A stretch of 64,000 bases of DNA from Bacillota bacterium (GTDB lineage: Bacteria > Bacillota > Clostridia > Lachnospirales > Lachnospiraceae), in NCBI GenBank assembly GCA_023416695.1, contig JAEZGY010000103.1, forward strand, positions 1-64,000, written 5' to 3'. Every line of letters begins with the position of its first letter. The first letter of the stretch is position 1. Made by a program: the position numbers and the translations under genes. Positions 42,784-52,914 of the stretch are shown one piece after another. The notes under the pieces were generated by a model, which saw only the letters and a list, made by a program, of their open reading frames with translations, did not search any database and was not told the DNA's origin.

Positions 42784-43617
42784 ATGAAAAATAAGAAGAG
42801 AAGAGTTTCAAGTATTATATTACATACAGTGCTTATTTTAGGCGCATTCATCATGATTATGCCTTTTTTATGGATGGTGCTTACATCACTTAAGACAGTC
42901 ACGGAATCCACATCCATGAACCCGTTTGTATTTTTTCCAAAGAAACTGCATTGGGAAAATATATATGAAGCTATAACACAGAATGACTTCCTAAGATTAT
43001 ATTTCAATACATTTTTAACAATTTTTATCCGTGTACTATGTGCGGTACTATTTAGTTCCATGGCTGCCTATGCTTTCGCACGGCTTCAGTTTCCATTTAA
43101 AAATTTCTTATTTGGTTTAGTTTTGTTTCAAATGATGGTTCCATCACAGATTTTTATTATACCTCAATACTTAATGGTAGACGCTTTGGGAATGAGAAAT
43201 ACCATTTTTGCTCTTGTATTTCCTGGACTTGTGAGTGCTTTTGGTACATTTCTTATGAGACAATTCTTTTTGGGACTACCACAAGATTTGGAGGACGCAG
43301 CTAAATTGGATGGTTGTAATGTATGGCAGACGTTCTGGAGAGTAATGTTGCCACTTACTAGATCAGGGTTAGTGGCACTGTCCATTTTTACTGCATTATT
43401 CTCCTTTAAAGAATTAATGTGGCCTATGATTGTTAATACGACTACACAATCAGCAACTCTGTCATCAACACTAGCTAAAATATCTAGTGCTTACTCCGTA
43501 AAGTATCCTGAGCTGATGGCTGCAGCACTATTGTCTATATGGCCGATCTTGGTGATTTATATCATATTCCAAAAAAAATTCATAGAGGGTATTGCAACTT
43601 CAGGAGGAAAATTATAG
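42784..43617 (+). CDS. Sugar ABC transporter permease (MsmG/RafG-like)
   Basis: The 278-residue MalG-type permease has six transmembrane helices and the EAA motif DLEDAAKLDGCNVWQTFWRVMLPLTRSG. The start is ATG 42784 with AAGGAG upstream; the frame from 42754 overlaps the previous gene and passes through that site. The stop is immediately followed by the ATG of the GH36 enzyme, with no gap. It forms a heterodimeric channel with the 41870 permease. Confidence 0.93.
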   Translation: MKNKKRRVSSIILHTVLILGAFIMIMPFLWMVLTSLKTVTESTSMNPFVFFPKKLHWENIYEAITQNDFLRLYFNTFLTIFIRVLCAVLFSSMAAYAFARLQFPFKNFLFGLVLFQMMVPSQIFIIPQYLMVDALGMRNTIFALVFPGLVSAFGTFLMRQFFLGLPQDLEDAAKLDGCNVWQTFWRVMLPLTRSGLVALSIFTALFSFKELMWPMIVNTTTQSATLSSTLAKISSAYSVKYPELMAAALLSIWPILVIYIIFQKKFIEGIATSGGKL

Positions 43618-45828
43618 ATGTCTATTATTTATAGTAAGGAGTCAGGAGAAATTCATTTATTTAATGATCATATTAGCTATATAATAAAGATATTAAGTAA
43701 TGGTCAGTTAGGTAATTTATATTATGGAAATAGAATAAGCCATAAAAATGATTTTTCTTATCTTTTGGAAGGTGGCCGACGTCCATTAGCAGTTTATAAT
43801 AAGGAAAATGATTATTTTATGAGTCCTCAATATACAAAGATGGAGTATCCATGTATAGGAACTGGAGATTTTCGCCAGCCAGCGATAGAAGTCCGGCAGG
43901 AGGATGGTAGTGAAATTATAAATTTTACTTATCAAGAACATAGTATATATAAAGGGAAAAAAAGTCTTATGGGACTACCAGCAGTATATACTGAGTCTGA
44001 TGAGGAAGCTGATACGCTGGAGATTCTTATGACAGACTCATTGTTACAGCTTAACTGCATCCTTACATATACCATATTTCGTGACTACCCAGTGATTACT
44101 CGAAGTGTTCAATTGAAGAATCAGGGCAAGCAAAAAGTGATTTTGGAGAGGGTACTTAGCGCTAGCGTGGATTTACCAGATGCAGAATATGAGATGCTAT
44201 ACCTTACAGGAGCTTGGTCTAGAGAAAGACATATCAAAGTTCGGCACTTGGAACAAGGCGTACAGGGAATAGGAAGTAGATGTGGGATTAGTAGTGCTGA
44301 TCATAATCCATTTCTTGCTTTGAAACGTCCTCATACCACAGAACATAGTGGTGAAGTATATGGTTTTAGTCTTGTTTACAGTGGAAATCACATAGATCAG
44401 GTTGAAGTAGATAGTTGCAATGTAACTAGAATCCAGTTAGGAATTCACCCTGGGGGATTTTGGTGGCCACTGAAGCCAGGAGAATCTTTTCAAAGTCCAG
44501 AGGCAGTAATGGTATACTCCAATCAAGGTTTAAGTGGTATGAGTCAGGTATATCATAAATTGTATCGTACTAGATTGGTACGTGGCCAATGGCGTGATAA
44601 GGTACGCCCTATCCTAATAAATAATTGGGAGGCAACTGGAGTTTCATTTACTGAGGAAGAGATTATAAAGATTGCCCAGTCTGGAAAAGAGCTGGGTATG
44701 GAATTGTTTGTTCTTGACGATGGCTGGTTTGGTAGTAGAGAGGATGATTTATCTGGCCTAGGTGATTGGTATGTGACAAATTTTAAGAAACTTCCTAACG
44801 GAATAGAAGGTGTTGCTAGAAAAGTCAATGATTTGGGAATGGATTTCGGATTATGGTTTGAGCCAGAAATGGTGAATAAGGATTCTGATTTGTATCGCAT
44901 GCATCCCGATTGGATTCTCCAAGCCCCAGGTAGAACTCCATCTCCATCTAGAAACCAATATGTGTTGGACTTTTCCAGACAAGAGGTAGTGGATTACATC
45001 TATGGGATGATGTGTAACGTATTGGAAAACGCACCAATATCCTATATAAAATGGGATATGAACCGTTATCTTACAGAGTGTTATTCCAATGGTAAATCTC
45101 CAGAAGAGCAAGGGAAGGTATATCATCAGTATATTCTAGGGGTGTATCAATTATATGAGAGATTAATTACAAAGTTTCCCTATATTTTATTTGAATCCTG
45201 TTCCAGTGGAGGTGCTAGATTTGATCCAGGTATGTTATACTATGCACCACAAACATGGACCAGTGATAATACAGATGCCATGGAACGTATTAAGATTCAG
45301 TACGGAACCTCAATGGTGTATCCACTGTCTTCTATGGGTGCTCATGTATCGGAATGTCCGAATCAACAGATCGGACGTGTGACACCAATAGAGACTAGAG
45401 GAAATGTAGCAATGTTTGGGGTGTTTGGCTATGAATTGGATTTGGAAAAATTGACGGACAGTGAGAAAGATATAGTAAAGAAGCAAGTAGAGTTTGTCAA
45501 AGAACACAGAGAACTTATTCATAAAGGTGTGTTTTATCGTTTGAAAAATCCATGGGAACGTGAAGATAGTGCATGGATGGTAGTATCAGAAGATAAAAAA
45601 GAGGCCTTAGTTGGATACTACTGTATACAAGTAAAAGCGAATGATTCCTTTAAGCGATTACCTCTGTCTGGACTTGATCCTAACAAACAATATAAGATAG
45701 ATAAAAAAGCAGATATAATATTTGGTGGAGATGAACTGATGTATACAGGTCTAATCATTGCAAACAAAGAATTATGTGCCAATAGAAGCGATTATAGTTC
45801 GGCAGTTTATTACATTTGTGAAGAATAA
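43618..45828 (+). CDS. GH36 alpha-galactosidase
   Basis: This 736-residue cytosolic enzyme releases alpha-linked galactose from raffinose-type oligosaccharides. It has an N-terminal beta-sandwich (about 1-330), a TIM-barrel with nucleophile D480 in YIKWDMNRY and acid/base D550 in WTSDNTDAME, and a C-terminal beta domain. The 70-residue spacing of these aspartates matches classical raffinose-type GH36 enzymes. Length and motifs are those of the AgaA/RafA group. The ATG directly follows the permease stop, giving one four-gene operon. Confidence 0.95.
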   Translation: MSIIYSKESGEIHLFNDHISYIIKILSNGQLGNLYYGNRISHKNDFSYLLEGGRRPLAVYNKENDYFMSPQYTKMEYPCIGTGDFRQPAIEVRQEDGSEIINFTYQEHSIYKGKKSLMGLPAVYTESDEEADTLEILMTDSLLQLNCILTYTIFRDYPVITRSVQLKNQGKQKVILERVLSASVDLPDAEYEMLYLTGAWSRERHIKVRHLEQGVQGIGSRCGISSADHNPFLALKRPHTTEHSGEVYGFSLVYSGNHIDQVEVDSCNVTRIQLGIHPGGFWWPLKPGESFQSPEAVMVYSNQGLSGMSQVYHKLYRTRLVRGQWRDKVRPILINNWEATGVSFTEEEIIKIAQSGKELGMELFVLDDGWFGSREDDLSGLGDWYVTNFKKLPNGIEGVARKVNDLGMDFGLWFEPEMVNKDSDLYRMHPDWILQAPGRTPSPSRNQYVLDFSRQEVVDYIYGMMCNVLENAPISYIKWDMNRYLTECYSNGKSPEEQGKVYHQYILGVYQLYERLITKFPYILFESCSSGGARFDPGMLYYAPQTWTSDNTDAMERIKIQYGTSMVYPLSSMGAHVSECPNQQIGRVTPIETRGNVAMFGVFGYELDLEKLTDSEKDIVKKQVEFVKEHRELIHKGVFYRLKNPWEREDSAWMVVSEDKKEALVGYYCIQVKANDSFKRLPLSGLDPNKQYKIDKKADIIFGGDELMYTGLIIANKELCANRSDYSSAVYYICEE

Positions 45829-45879
45829 AAAAGAGGTCACTACAAAAGGATGTAAATATAGTTGTAGCGACCTCTTTTT
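45828..45879. terminator. Bidirectional terminator
   Basis: AAAAAGAGGTC...CTACAA pairs with TTGTAG...GACCTCTTTTT (left arm starts about 45828, right arm ends at 45879). It is flanked by T runs on both strands and serves the convergent GH36 and AraC genes. Confidence 0.9.
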
Positions 45880-45889
45880 AACTAGCAGA

Positions 45890-46717
45890 CTATGTATGTT
45901 TTTTTCGATAAGAACGTGGCGGAATGCCCACTTCTTTCTTGAATATTTTGGAGAAAGCATAAGGGTCAGGATATCCTACAGAATATGCCACATTCTGAAT
46001 TGAAATATCATCAGATTTAAGTAATTGCTTGGCTTTGTTCATACGATAAAAGATGAGATACTCCTGTAGACTGTAGTTAGTAGCCTTTTTAAATATCTTA
46101 CATAGATAAGAACGATCTAATCCACAATAGTCAGCAATTTCCTGAACTTTAATAGGTTCGTAGAATTTTCTAGAGATATAGCTTATGACATCGCGAATAT
46201 ATCGAAGTTCTGAATTTAACTCAGCTACCTGAGGTTTACTAGAGGAATTGCTTATAATTAGTTGAAATAAGTGATACAAATAACCAATGCATTTGTATTC
46301 ATATTCTCTGCTATGTAGAAGGTCATATAGGCAGTTCATAACATCATCATTACATTCGGTAGGTATATAGAGAGGCTGTTTTGTTGTGATTCCAGCAGCA
46401 TGGAGAATCTCCGTTGCTTTTTGTCCATTAAAATGAATCCAAATATAATCCCAGGGATCTTCTTCGTCTGCTTGGTAGAAGGCTACTATATTTGGAGGCG
46501 TAAAGAAGGCTTGATTAGGGCCCACAGGGAATTCCTGATTTTCTAAGAATAACTTGCCTTTGCCATGTTTAATATAGTGCATGACATAATTGCTACGGAT
46601 GATCGGTCCAAAGCTATACGCAGATTGGCACTTTTGGTAACCAATTTCGTAAAGATTAAGATCATCATAGGAATCATAATTAACAAAAAAAACATCATCA
46701 AAGTGTTTTACTGCCAT
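45890..46717 (-). CDS. AraC-family regulator
   Basis: The 275-residue regulator has an N-terminal cupin-like sensing domain (about 25-150) and two C-terminal helix-turn-helix motifs (VQEIADYCGLDRSYLCKIFKKATNYSLQEYLI and NVAYSVGYPDPYAFSKIFKKEVGIPP). AraC regulators of the MsmR/RafR type activate alpha-galactoside operons in response to melibiose or raffinose. It is convergent with the transport operon and divergent from the second GH36 gene. GAAGGGAG precedes the start at 46717. Confidence 0.92.
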   Translation of the reverse strand: MAVKHFDDVFFVNYDSYDDLNLYEIGYQKCQSAYSFGPIIRSNYVMHYIKHGKGKLFLENQEFPVGPNQAFFTPPNIVAFYQADEEDPWDYIWIHFNGQKATEILHAAGITTKQPLYIPTECNDDVMNCLYDLLHSREYEYKCIGYLYHLFQLIISNSSSKPQVAELNSELRYIRDVISYISRKFYEPIKVQEIADYCGLDRSYLCKIFKKATNYSLQEYLIFYRMNKAKQLLKSDDISIQNVAYSVGYPDPYAFSKIFKKEVGIPPRSYRKKHT

Positions 46718-46898
46718 GGAAGTTACTCCCTTCTAAGACGGATTAAAAGAATAGCATAACGTGGTTATCTTATATTTATTGATGATTCATATCACAAAGT
46801 AATTTATACTTTTTCCATTATACCAAATATTTTAAATTTTTTCCACAATAAGGATATATAATATTTGTGATTGAGATACACCATTCATTAATCACTAA

Positions 46899-46929
46899 AA
46901 AGCCGGTTCTATGAATGAACCGGCTTTCT
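46899..46929. terminator. Hairpin in the second GH36 leader
   Basis: AAAGCCGGTTC (46899-46909) pairs with GAACCGGCTTT (46917-46927), loop TATGAAT. A TATAAT lies upstream at about 46857-46862, so the hairpin is in the likely 5' leader of the 46971 gene. The T tail is better on the minus strand, where no gene is present. Confidence 0.65.
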
Positions 46930-46970
46930 TGCAATAGAAAAGAGTTATAACTAGGAAAGGAGATTATGAG

Positions 46971-49082
46971 ATGACAATAAAATTATTAAATGAGTATACG
47001 TTCCATGATATTACCATTCGGTATCTTTTGGATACAGAGAATGGACATATAGGCTTACAGCTACTTCCATCCGATCTGAAGTTAGCTAATGATATTAAGA
47101 AAAATGAGACGATGGAATCCATGGTACAGCTCAAGCTGACGGGAGATATCTATGATGCCGCCTATGCCATGGGCAATAGTTTGAGGAACAGCGAGACCGT
47201 TCTTAAGTTGGTCTATGAGGGACAGAATCATAGTGTCATAGAGGGAAACCATCACATAGATACTATGCTAATAGATCACCGTGGATATAAAGTGACACAT
47301 TGCCTTCGCTTCAAGGAGGGAACACATTATATCAGAGTACATTGCGTGTTTACCAATACAAAGGAAGAAACCTGCACCTTGGAGATGATGGAAAGCTTCT
47401 CATTATCAGGGCTGTCTCCTTATCTTACGGGAGATGGGCATGGATGTATGAAGGTGCATCGTATACGAAGTGTGTGGAGTCAGGAAGGGTTACACGAGGC
47501 AATTCACCTGGATGAGTTGCAATTAGAGCCGGCATGGGATCCTCATGCAGTACGTTGTGAACGGTTTGGACAGGCAGGTAGTATGCCTGTAAATAAATTC
47601 TTCCCCTTTGCTGCAGTTGAAGATTGCGTAAACCACGTCTTCTGGGGAGCACAGATTGCTCACCATGCATCTTGGCAAATGGAATTCTATCGTAAGGATG
47701 ATGGACTTAGTTTCAGTGGTGGCTTAGCAGACAGAGAATTTGGTCATTGGATGAAAGAGGTAAAGAAAGGAGAATCCTTTACTACCCCTGAGGCCATACT
47801 GACCGTAGCCCATACAGAATCCTTTGACATATTGACAGCTAGGCTGACTGAGGCAGGCTTGGAAGGAATAGAGGATGTACCAGAGACGGAAGCCCAGTTA
47901 CCACTTATTTTTAATGAATATTGCACTACCTGGGGAAAACCATCTCATGAGAATATAACAGGTATTCTAGAGAAAATGAAGGACAAAGGGTTTCGATACT
48001 TTGTCATTGATGCTGGATGGTATAAAGAAGAAGGCGTTCCATGGGATGTTGGCATGGGAGACTATGAAGTATCCAAAGAACTGTTTCCAGAGGGTTTGGA
48101 GAAGACTGCACAGGCGATTCGTGATGCAGGAATGATTCCAGGGATATGGTTTGAGATTGAGACCGTAGGAAGTGCTTCTAGGGCTTATCATATGGAGAAG
48201 CATCTATTACATAAAGATGGTAAAGCCTTAACCAGCTACTTTAGAAGATTCTGGAACATGAGGGATCCCTGGGTGGAGCAATATCTAACAGAAAAGGTCA
48301 TTGGAACCTTAAAGAAATATCATTTTGGCTATCTGAAGATCGATTATAATGAGACAATTGGAATTGGTTGTGATGGGGCAGAATCCTTGGGAGAAGGCCT
48401 TCGACAGAATATGCAGGCTACCTCAGCATTTATTGAGAAAATTAAACGTGAAGTTCCAGGCATTGTCATTGAAAACTGTGCTTCAGGCGGTCATCGACTG
48501 GAGCCAGGCTTAATGTCTCAGGTTAGTATGGCCTCCTTCTCAGATGCTCATGAATGCGTAGAGATTCCAATCATAGCGGCCAATCTACATCGTATAATCC
48601 TACCAAGACAAAGCCAGATATGGGCAGTCATCCGTACCAACGATTCCCTTAAAAGAATTGCATACTCCGTAATCAATACATTCCTTGGAAGACTTTGCAT
48701 CTCTGGAGATGTCACTGAACTCTCTGCAGATCAGTGGAAGGTACTAGATGAGGGGATGCAGTTCTATAAAGAAATCGTACCAATCATTAGGGATGGACAG
48801 TCCTATTTATATGGACAACGTAATGTAGGAAATCGATATCCAAAAGGGTGGCAAGGTTTAGTTCGGATAGGTAAGGAAGGAAAAGCGTTTATGACACTTC
48901 ATGTGTTTGACGGTGTGTTACCAGAGGAAATCACTATTAAACTACCAGACAATTGTCCCTCCACTATAACCAAGGTATATTCCGATAAAAAGGAAGAAGT
49001 AGTGATCGAGAATGGAGTATTAAGATACACTCCAAGAGAGAATATGAAAGCATTGGCGATAGGGTTATGTTTTCGTGTTTAA
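46971..49082 (+). CDS. Divergent GH36 alpha-galactosidase-like enzyme
   Basis: The 703-residue protein is a GH36-family hydrolase distinct from its neighbour. The catalytic barrel has nucleophile D458 in YLKIDYNETIG and acid/base D525 in SFSDAHE; the latter differs from the SDNTD of the first enzyme. The region IENCASGGHRLEPG is also conserved. It is probably an alpha-galactosidase or a related alpha-N-acetyl or alpha-glycan hydrolase, in the same AraC-regulated locus. GGAGATT precedes ATG 46971. No signal peptide is present. Confidence 0.85.
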   Translation: MTIKLLNEYTFHDITIRYLLDTENGHIGLQLLPSDLKLANDIKKNETMESMVQLKLTGDIYDAAYAMGNSLRNSETVLKLVYEGQNHSVIEGNHHIDTMLIDHRGYKVTHCLRFKEGTHYIRVHCVFTNTKEETCTLEMMESFSLSGLSPYLTGDGHGCMKVHRIRSVWSQEGLHEAIHLDELQLEPAWDPHAVRCERFGQAGSMPVNKFFPFAAVEDCVNHVFWGAQIAHHASWQMEFYRKDDGLSFSGGLADREFGHWMKEVKKGESFTTPEAILTVAHTESFDILTARLTEAGLEGIEDVPETEAQLPLIFNEYCTTWGKPSHENITGILEKMKDKGFRYFVIDAGWYKEEGVPWDVGMGDYEVSKELFPEGLEKTAQAIRDAGMIPGIWFEIETVGSASRAYHMEKHLLHKDGKALTSYFRRFWNMRDPWVEQYLTEKVIGTLKKYHFGYLKIDYNETIGIGCDGAESLGEGLRQNMQATSAFIEKIKREVPGIVIENCASGGHRLEPGLMSQVSMASFSDAHECVEIPIIAANLHRIILPRQSQIWAVIRTNDSLKRIAYSVINTFLGRLCISGDVTELSADQWKVLDEGMQFYKEIVPIIRDGQSYLYGQRNVGNRYPKGWQGLVRIGKEGKAFMTLHVFDGVLPEEITIKLPDNCPSTITKVYSDKKEEVVIENGVLRYTPRENMKALAIGLCFRV

Positions 49083-49385
49083 ATAGCTGTGGTTTCATTA
49101 TAGCCTCATGGGGTGGAATCGGTGTAAGGTTAAGCGAAGATAACAGTTTTTCTGTTCTTGAGGAATACTGTTGTTTTTAATAGTGGGATTCAAAAGGCAT
49201 CTGCTACACCTATCTCGACATCAAACGACACTATATGTTATGTGGTGCTAATTTTTGTAGAATAAACAAAATAAAAGGTGAAGTTTAGTAAATATTGTGA
49301 TATAATATTAGAAAGGTATTTAACTTATTTTGAGAATAATTACTACATAGTAAAAAGAAAAAATAGATAAAAGGGGGATAAGATT
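49083..49385 (+). other. Intergenic region before the repeat protein
   Basis: No gene is supported in this 303-base gap. It holds a weak terminator-like AACAG...CTGTT structure near 49142-49160 and, ahead of ATG 49386, a TATAAT (about 49301) with no strong -35. AAGGGGGATAAG is the ribosome site of the repeat protein. Confidence 0.5.
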
Positions 49386-52300
49386 ATGAAGAAATTCATT
49401 AGAAAGATTGCTTGCCTCGCACTAGCTCTACTTCTTGTATTTTCTACAATAAGCATTGATTGTTTCACAGCTAACGCGTTTGAGACAAAAAATCAACGAT
49501 TAGGAGCAACCCAGACAGAAGGGACTTTAGCTACGCCTACTAACCTGGAATGGAAGTCTAACAGTACAGCAACAGCTTCATGGGATGCTGTAGACGACGC
49601 AAATTATTATAATGTGAAAGTTTATGTTTCTTACAATGGAACAGAGATAGGTAGTAGAGAAACAGGAACGGCTTCCACAGAGATTGACTTACAACAAGAG
49701 ATTAATTCGATTGTTGAAAATGCTAACTATAATACTGTTCAGGTGACTTTTGATGTACAAGCAAAGATTATTAACATTACTGATAATACATATATTTTGG
49801 GTAAGGTTTCAGGTAAATCTGGAAGTATTGATTATCTTATAACTGCTATTGCAAAAGTAAAATTTGAAACACCAACAAATTTGACTTTTGACAAAAGTAC
49901 CTTAAATATAACTTGGAATGGCGATAAGAATACAGATATGTATTATATTGAGTTCAAGTTTGATAATAATGGAGTAGTAAATTATCATACAACCTATGTA
50001 AATTCATATGAAGGTCGTGATACAACGTCCTTATGGGCTAACATATCAGCAGAATTATATAGGGCATATAGGAATATATATTCCAAGAAAACAGATGTAA
50101 AAGTTTCATATCGATTGTATGGTACATACTGGTGTATAAATAATAAAGAGTCATATTATTATCCAAGCGATTGGTCAGATTGGTCACAAGAAATAAACTA
50201 TAGTAGGAACTTAGATGAGAAAGCAAAATTTGAAACACCATCAAATTTGACATTCGACGAAAACACGTTAAACATTACCTGGAATGGGGATATGAATTCT
50301 GATATGTATTATATCCAGTTCAAGTTTGATAATAATGGAGTAGTAAATTATTATACAACTTATGTATACCCATATGAAGGTCGTGATACAACGTCCTTAT
50401 CGGCTAACATATCAGTAGAATTATATAGGGCATACAGGAATATGTATTCTGAGAAAACAGATGTAAAAGTTTCGTATCGATTGTATAGCACATACTACTG
50501 TACAAATGATAAAGATCTCTATTACGATCAAAGTGATTGGTCAAATTGGTCACAAGAAATACACTATAGTAGGAACTTAGATGAGAAAGTGAAATTAGAA
50601 ACACCAACGAATTTAACATTTGACGAAAGCACGTTAAATATAACTTGGAATGGCGATAAGAACGCAGATATGTATTATATCGAGTTTATGTTTGATAATA
50701 ATAGAATAGTAAACTATTATACTCCATATGTTGAACCATTTGAAGGACGTAATACAACTTCTTTATCAGCAAATATTTCAGAGAATTTATATTCGGTATA
50801 TAAGAATAGTTCCTTGGATCCAGCACCAGTTTTGGTTTCGTATCGACTGCAGGGTACATATTGGTGTACAAATGATAAAGACCTCTATTACTATCCGACC
50901 GATTGGTCAGAGTGGTCCAATGAAATATTATATAATCCAAATAACTTAATTGTTGTAGATACAATCAAGTTATCCCCTATTGATCCAGTTGTAGCTGTAG
51001 GAGATACTATTTACTTAGGAAAAACCATTTCACCAGAAAATGCTTATTACTCAAACATTCAATGGTCAAGCAGTGATACCAGTGTGGCTACAGTAAATAG
51101 GTCTGGACAAATCACTGGTGTGTCAGTGGGTTCAGCTACTATTACAGCTAAGATTGGTAAAGCTTCAACAACAGCAACTGTTTGTGTATATCAAATCGAG
51201 AGTAATATTGAGGATCCAGCATCTGAAAATGCAGTAATAGATGAAACAAAAGATATTATCGAATCAATCATTAGTGATGGGGATGCATCAGGGACAGATA
51301 TTGATGATGTAGAGGAAGCACGTGAAGAGATTGAAGATGGAGCGCAAAACGGTAACGACTTTAATGTTAATATACATAAACAAAAGAGATATAAAAATCA
51401 ATATAGTAAGGATTGGGATAAAATTAAACAAAAAGCTGGTGAAGATAAAGAATTTGCAGGCGGCTATGATGTGAACATTGCAATCTCACATAAAGATAGT
51501 TCTGGCCAAGATCATCATATTGGAAATATAACGGAATTTGATGATGATATTAAATTCACTATCGATAAACCTACTAATTTGCCAAAGGTGCCAAAAGGCT
51601 ATAAAAGAGAATATAAAATGGTTCGCATTCATGATGGACAAGTAGAAACGGTTCCTTTGACTCAGAATGGGGATGGTTCGCTCACAGTGAAATCGGATAA
51701 GTTCTCTGAGTTTGTTCTGTTATATTCTGATTCGAATTGTACACATGTTTATACCAATTACAAGTATAATAATGATGCGACATGGACGACTAATGGAACT
51801 GAAACAGGGAAATGTTCTGTATGTGGACAAACGGATACAAGAGAAAAGAAGAATTCAGCTTTAGGCCTTAAGTATGCGCATCCAGTGTTTAAATGGAGTG
51901 CAGATGGTAAGTCATGTAAAGTAACATATACATGTTCTAAAAATTCTGTTCGTAAAGAAACAAAAAAATGCACTGTTACATCAAAAGTAAAGGTAGCAGC
52001 AACATGTACCAAAAAGGGAACCACCATTTATACAGCAACATATGGGGTATTTAGAAATACCAAGGTCGTGCAGAATATTAGCCTTAAACCTCACGTGAAG
52101 AGAACTAGAATTACGAAAGCTACCACACGTGCGGATGGTAAGAGAGAGATATACTGTTCTTCTTGTAAGAAAGTATTTGAGTCGAAGGTGATTAAAAAGA
52201 TTAAGACCGTTTCCTTGAGGTATTCTAGTACATTATATACAGGAAAAGGACTGAAACCGGCTGTTACTGTGAAGGACTCTGCAGGAAAGACCATTGCGGC

Positions 52301-52709
52301 TAGCAATTATACTGTTACCTACAAGAACAACAAGAATGTTGGTAAAGCTATCGTTACAATTAAGTTCAAAGGAAACTATTCTGGAACAATAACCAAAACA
52401 TTCTTGATATATCCAAAAGAAACAACAGTAAGTAAACTCACAGCTTCTTCAAAAGGATTTAAGGTAAGCTGGAAGAAGCAGACGACCCAAACTACTGGAT
52501 ATGAGATTCAATATGCTACCGATAAGAAATTTACAAAGAATAAGAAAACGGTATCTGTTAAGAACGCTAATACAACATCTACTTCCGTTACACAGCTAAA
52601 AGCAAAAACAAAGTATTATGTACGGATTAGGACATATAAAATAGTTAGTGGTATAAAGAATTATTCTACGTGGAAGACATACTCTAAAACAGTAACTACA
52701 AAAAAATAG
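49386..52709 (+). CDS. Secreted multi-domain repeat protein
   Basis: The 1107-residue secreted protein has a signal peptide (1-32), an fn3-like domain (about 45-150), three tandem 122-residue repeats starting at K159, K281 and K403, a BIG_2 bacterial Ig-like domain (about 525-605), a ~175-residue region common in Lachnospiraceae surface proteins, a Cys-rich zinc-finger-like region (CTHVY...CSVCGQ...CSSCKK), another Ig-like domain and a C-terminal fn3 domain. No LPXTG or SLH anchor is visible. It is probably an extracellular adhesion or matrix protein. Its A+T-rich, Thr/Asn/Tyr-rich repeat region stands out from neighbours. Confidence 0.82.
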   Translation: MKKFIRKIACLALALLLVFSTISIDCFTANAFETKNQRLGATQTEGTLATPTNLEWKSNSTATASWDAVDDANYYNVKVYVSYNGTEIGSRETGTASTEIDLQQEINSIVENANYNTVQVTFDVQAKIINITDNTYILGKVSGKSGSIDYLITAIAKVKFETPTNLTFDKSTLNITWNGDKNTDMYYIEFKFDNNGVVNYHTTYVNSYEGRDTTSLWANISAELYRAYRNIYSKKTDVKVSYRLYGTYWCINNKESYYYPSDWSDWSQEINYSRNLDEKAKFETPSNLTFDENTLNITWNGDMNSDMYYIQFKFDNNGVVNYYTTYVYPYEGRDTTSLSANISVELYRAYRNMYSEKTDVKVSYRLYSTYYCTNDKDLYYDQSDWSNWSQEIHYSRNLDEKVKLETPTNLTFDESTLNITWNGDKNADMYYIEFMFDNNRIVNYYTPYVEPFEGRNTTSLSANISENLYSVYKNSSLDPAPVLVSYRLQGTYWCTNDKDLYYYPTDWSEWSNEILYNPNNLIVVDTIKLSPIDPVVAVGDTIYLGKTISPENAYYSNIQWSSSDTSVATVNRSGQITGVSVGSATITAKIGKASTTATVCVYQIESNIEDPASENAVIDETKDIIESIISDGDASGTDIDDVEEAREEIEDGAQNGNDFNVNIHKQKRYKNQYSKDWDKIKQKAGEDKEFAGGYDVNIAISHKDSSGQDHHIGNITEFDDDIKFTIDKPTNLPKVPKGYKREYKMVRIHDGQVETVPLTQNGDGSLTVKSDKFSEFVLLYSDSNCTHVYTNYKYNNDATWTTNGTETGKCSVCGQTDTREKKNSALGLKYAHPVFKWSADGKSCKVTYTCSKNSVRKETKKCTVTSKVKVAATCTKKGTTIYTATYGVFRNTKVVQNISLKPHVKRTRITKATTRADGKREIYCSSCKKVFESKVIKKIKTVSLRYSSTLYTGKGLKPAVTVKDSAGKTIAASNYTVTYKNNKNVGKAIVTIKFKGNYSGTITKTFLIYPKETTVSKLTASSKGFKVSWKKQTTQTTGYEIQYATDKKFTKNKKTVSVKNANTTSTSVTQLKAKTKYYVRIRTYKIVSGIKNYSTWKTYSKTVTTKK
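49860..50945 (+). repeat. Three tandem 366-base coding repeats
   Basis: Repeat units begin at 49860, 50226 and 50592 with a 366-base period; the third is slightly shorter. Each encodes a beta-rich domain beginning (K)FETPTNLTFD and ending SRNLDEK or equivalent. High nucleotide similarity between units 1 and 2 points to recent duplication. Confidence 0.85.
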
Positions 52710-52719
52710 TGGATACACT

Positions 52720-52751
52720 GCCGGCTGGGATAAAACCCAGTCGGTTTTTTT
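52720..52751 (+). terminator. Rho-independent terminator
   Basis: CCGGCTGGG (52721-52729) pairs with CCCAGTCGG (52736-52744), followed by seven T residues. It ends the repeat-protein gene. Confidence 0.9.
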
Positions 52752-52914
52752 ATCTTCAAGAGGAGTGTGGTTGTCAGAAATGTATACTAGAACAATGGTA
52801 TTTATAACAGCTCATGTAAGTATAAGAGATTTTATACATATATTTGAAATATATGGAGGTGCATCCTATAATGTAATGGAAGAGAAGTATGGTCGTGAAT
52901 AGGGGAGGATTTGT

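Noticed and set aside
40481..43617. ABC ATPase of the sugar transporter
   Set aside because: No Walker-bearing ATPase frame occurs in or near the operon; the ATPase must be encoded elsewhere.
49386..52709. CRISPR array
   Set aside because: The repeats are long, coding and in frame; no short repeat-spacer pattern exists anywhere in the window.
52600..52709. Sortase or SLH anchor in the repeat protein
   Set aside because: No LPXTG-like motif, hydrophobic tail or SLH repeat is visible at the C-terminus.
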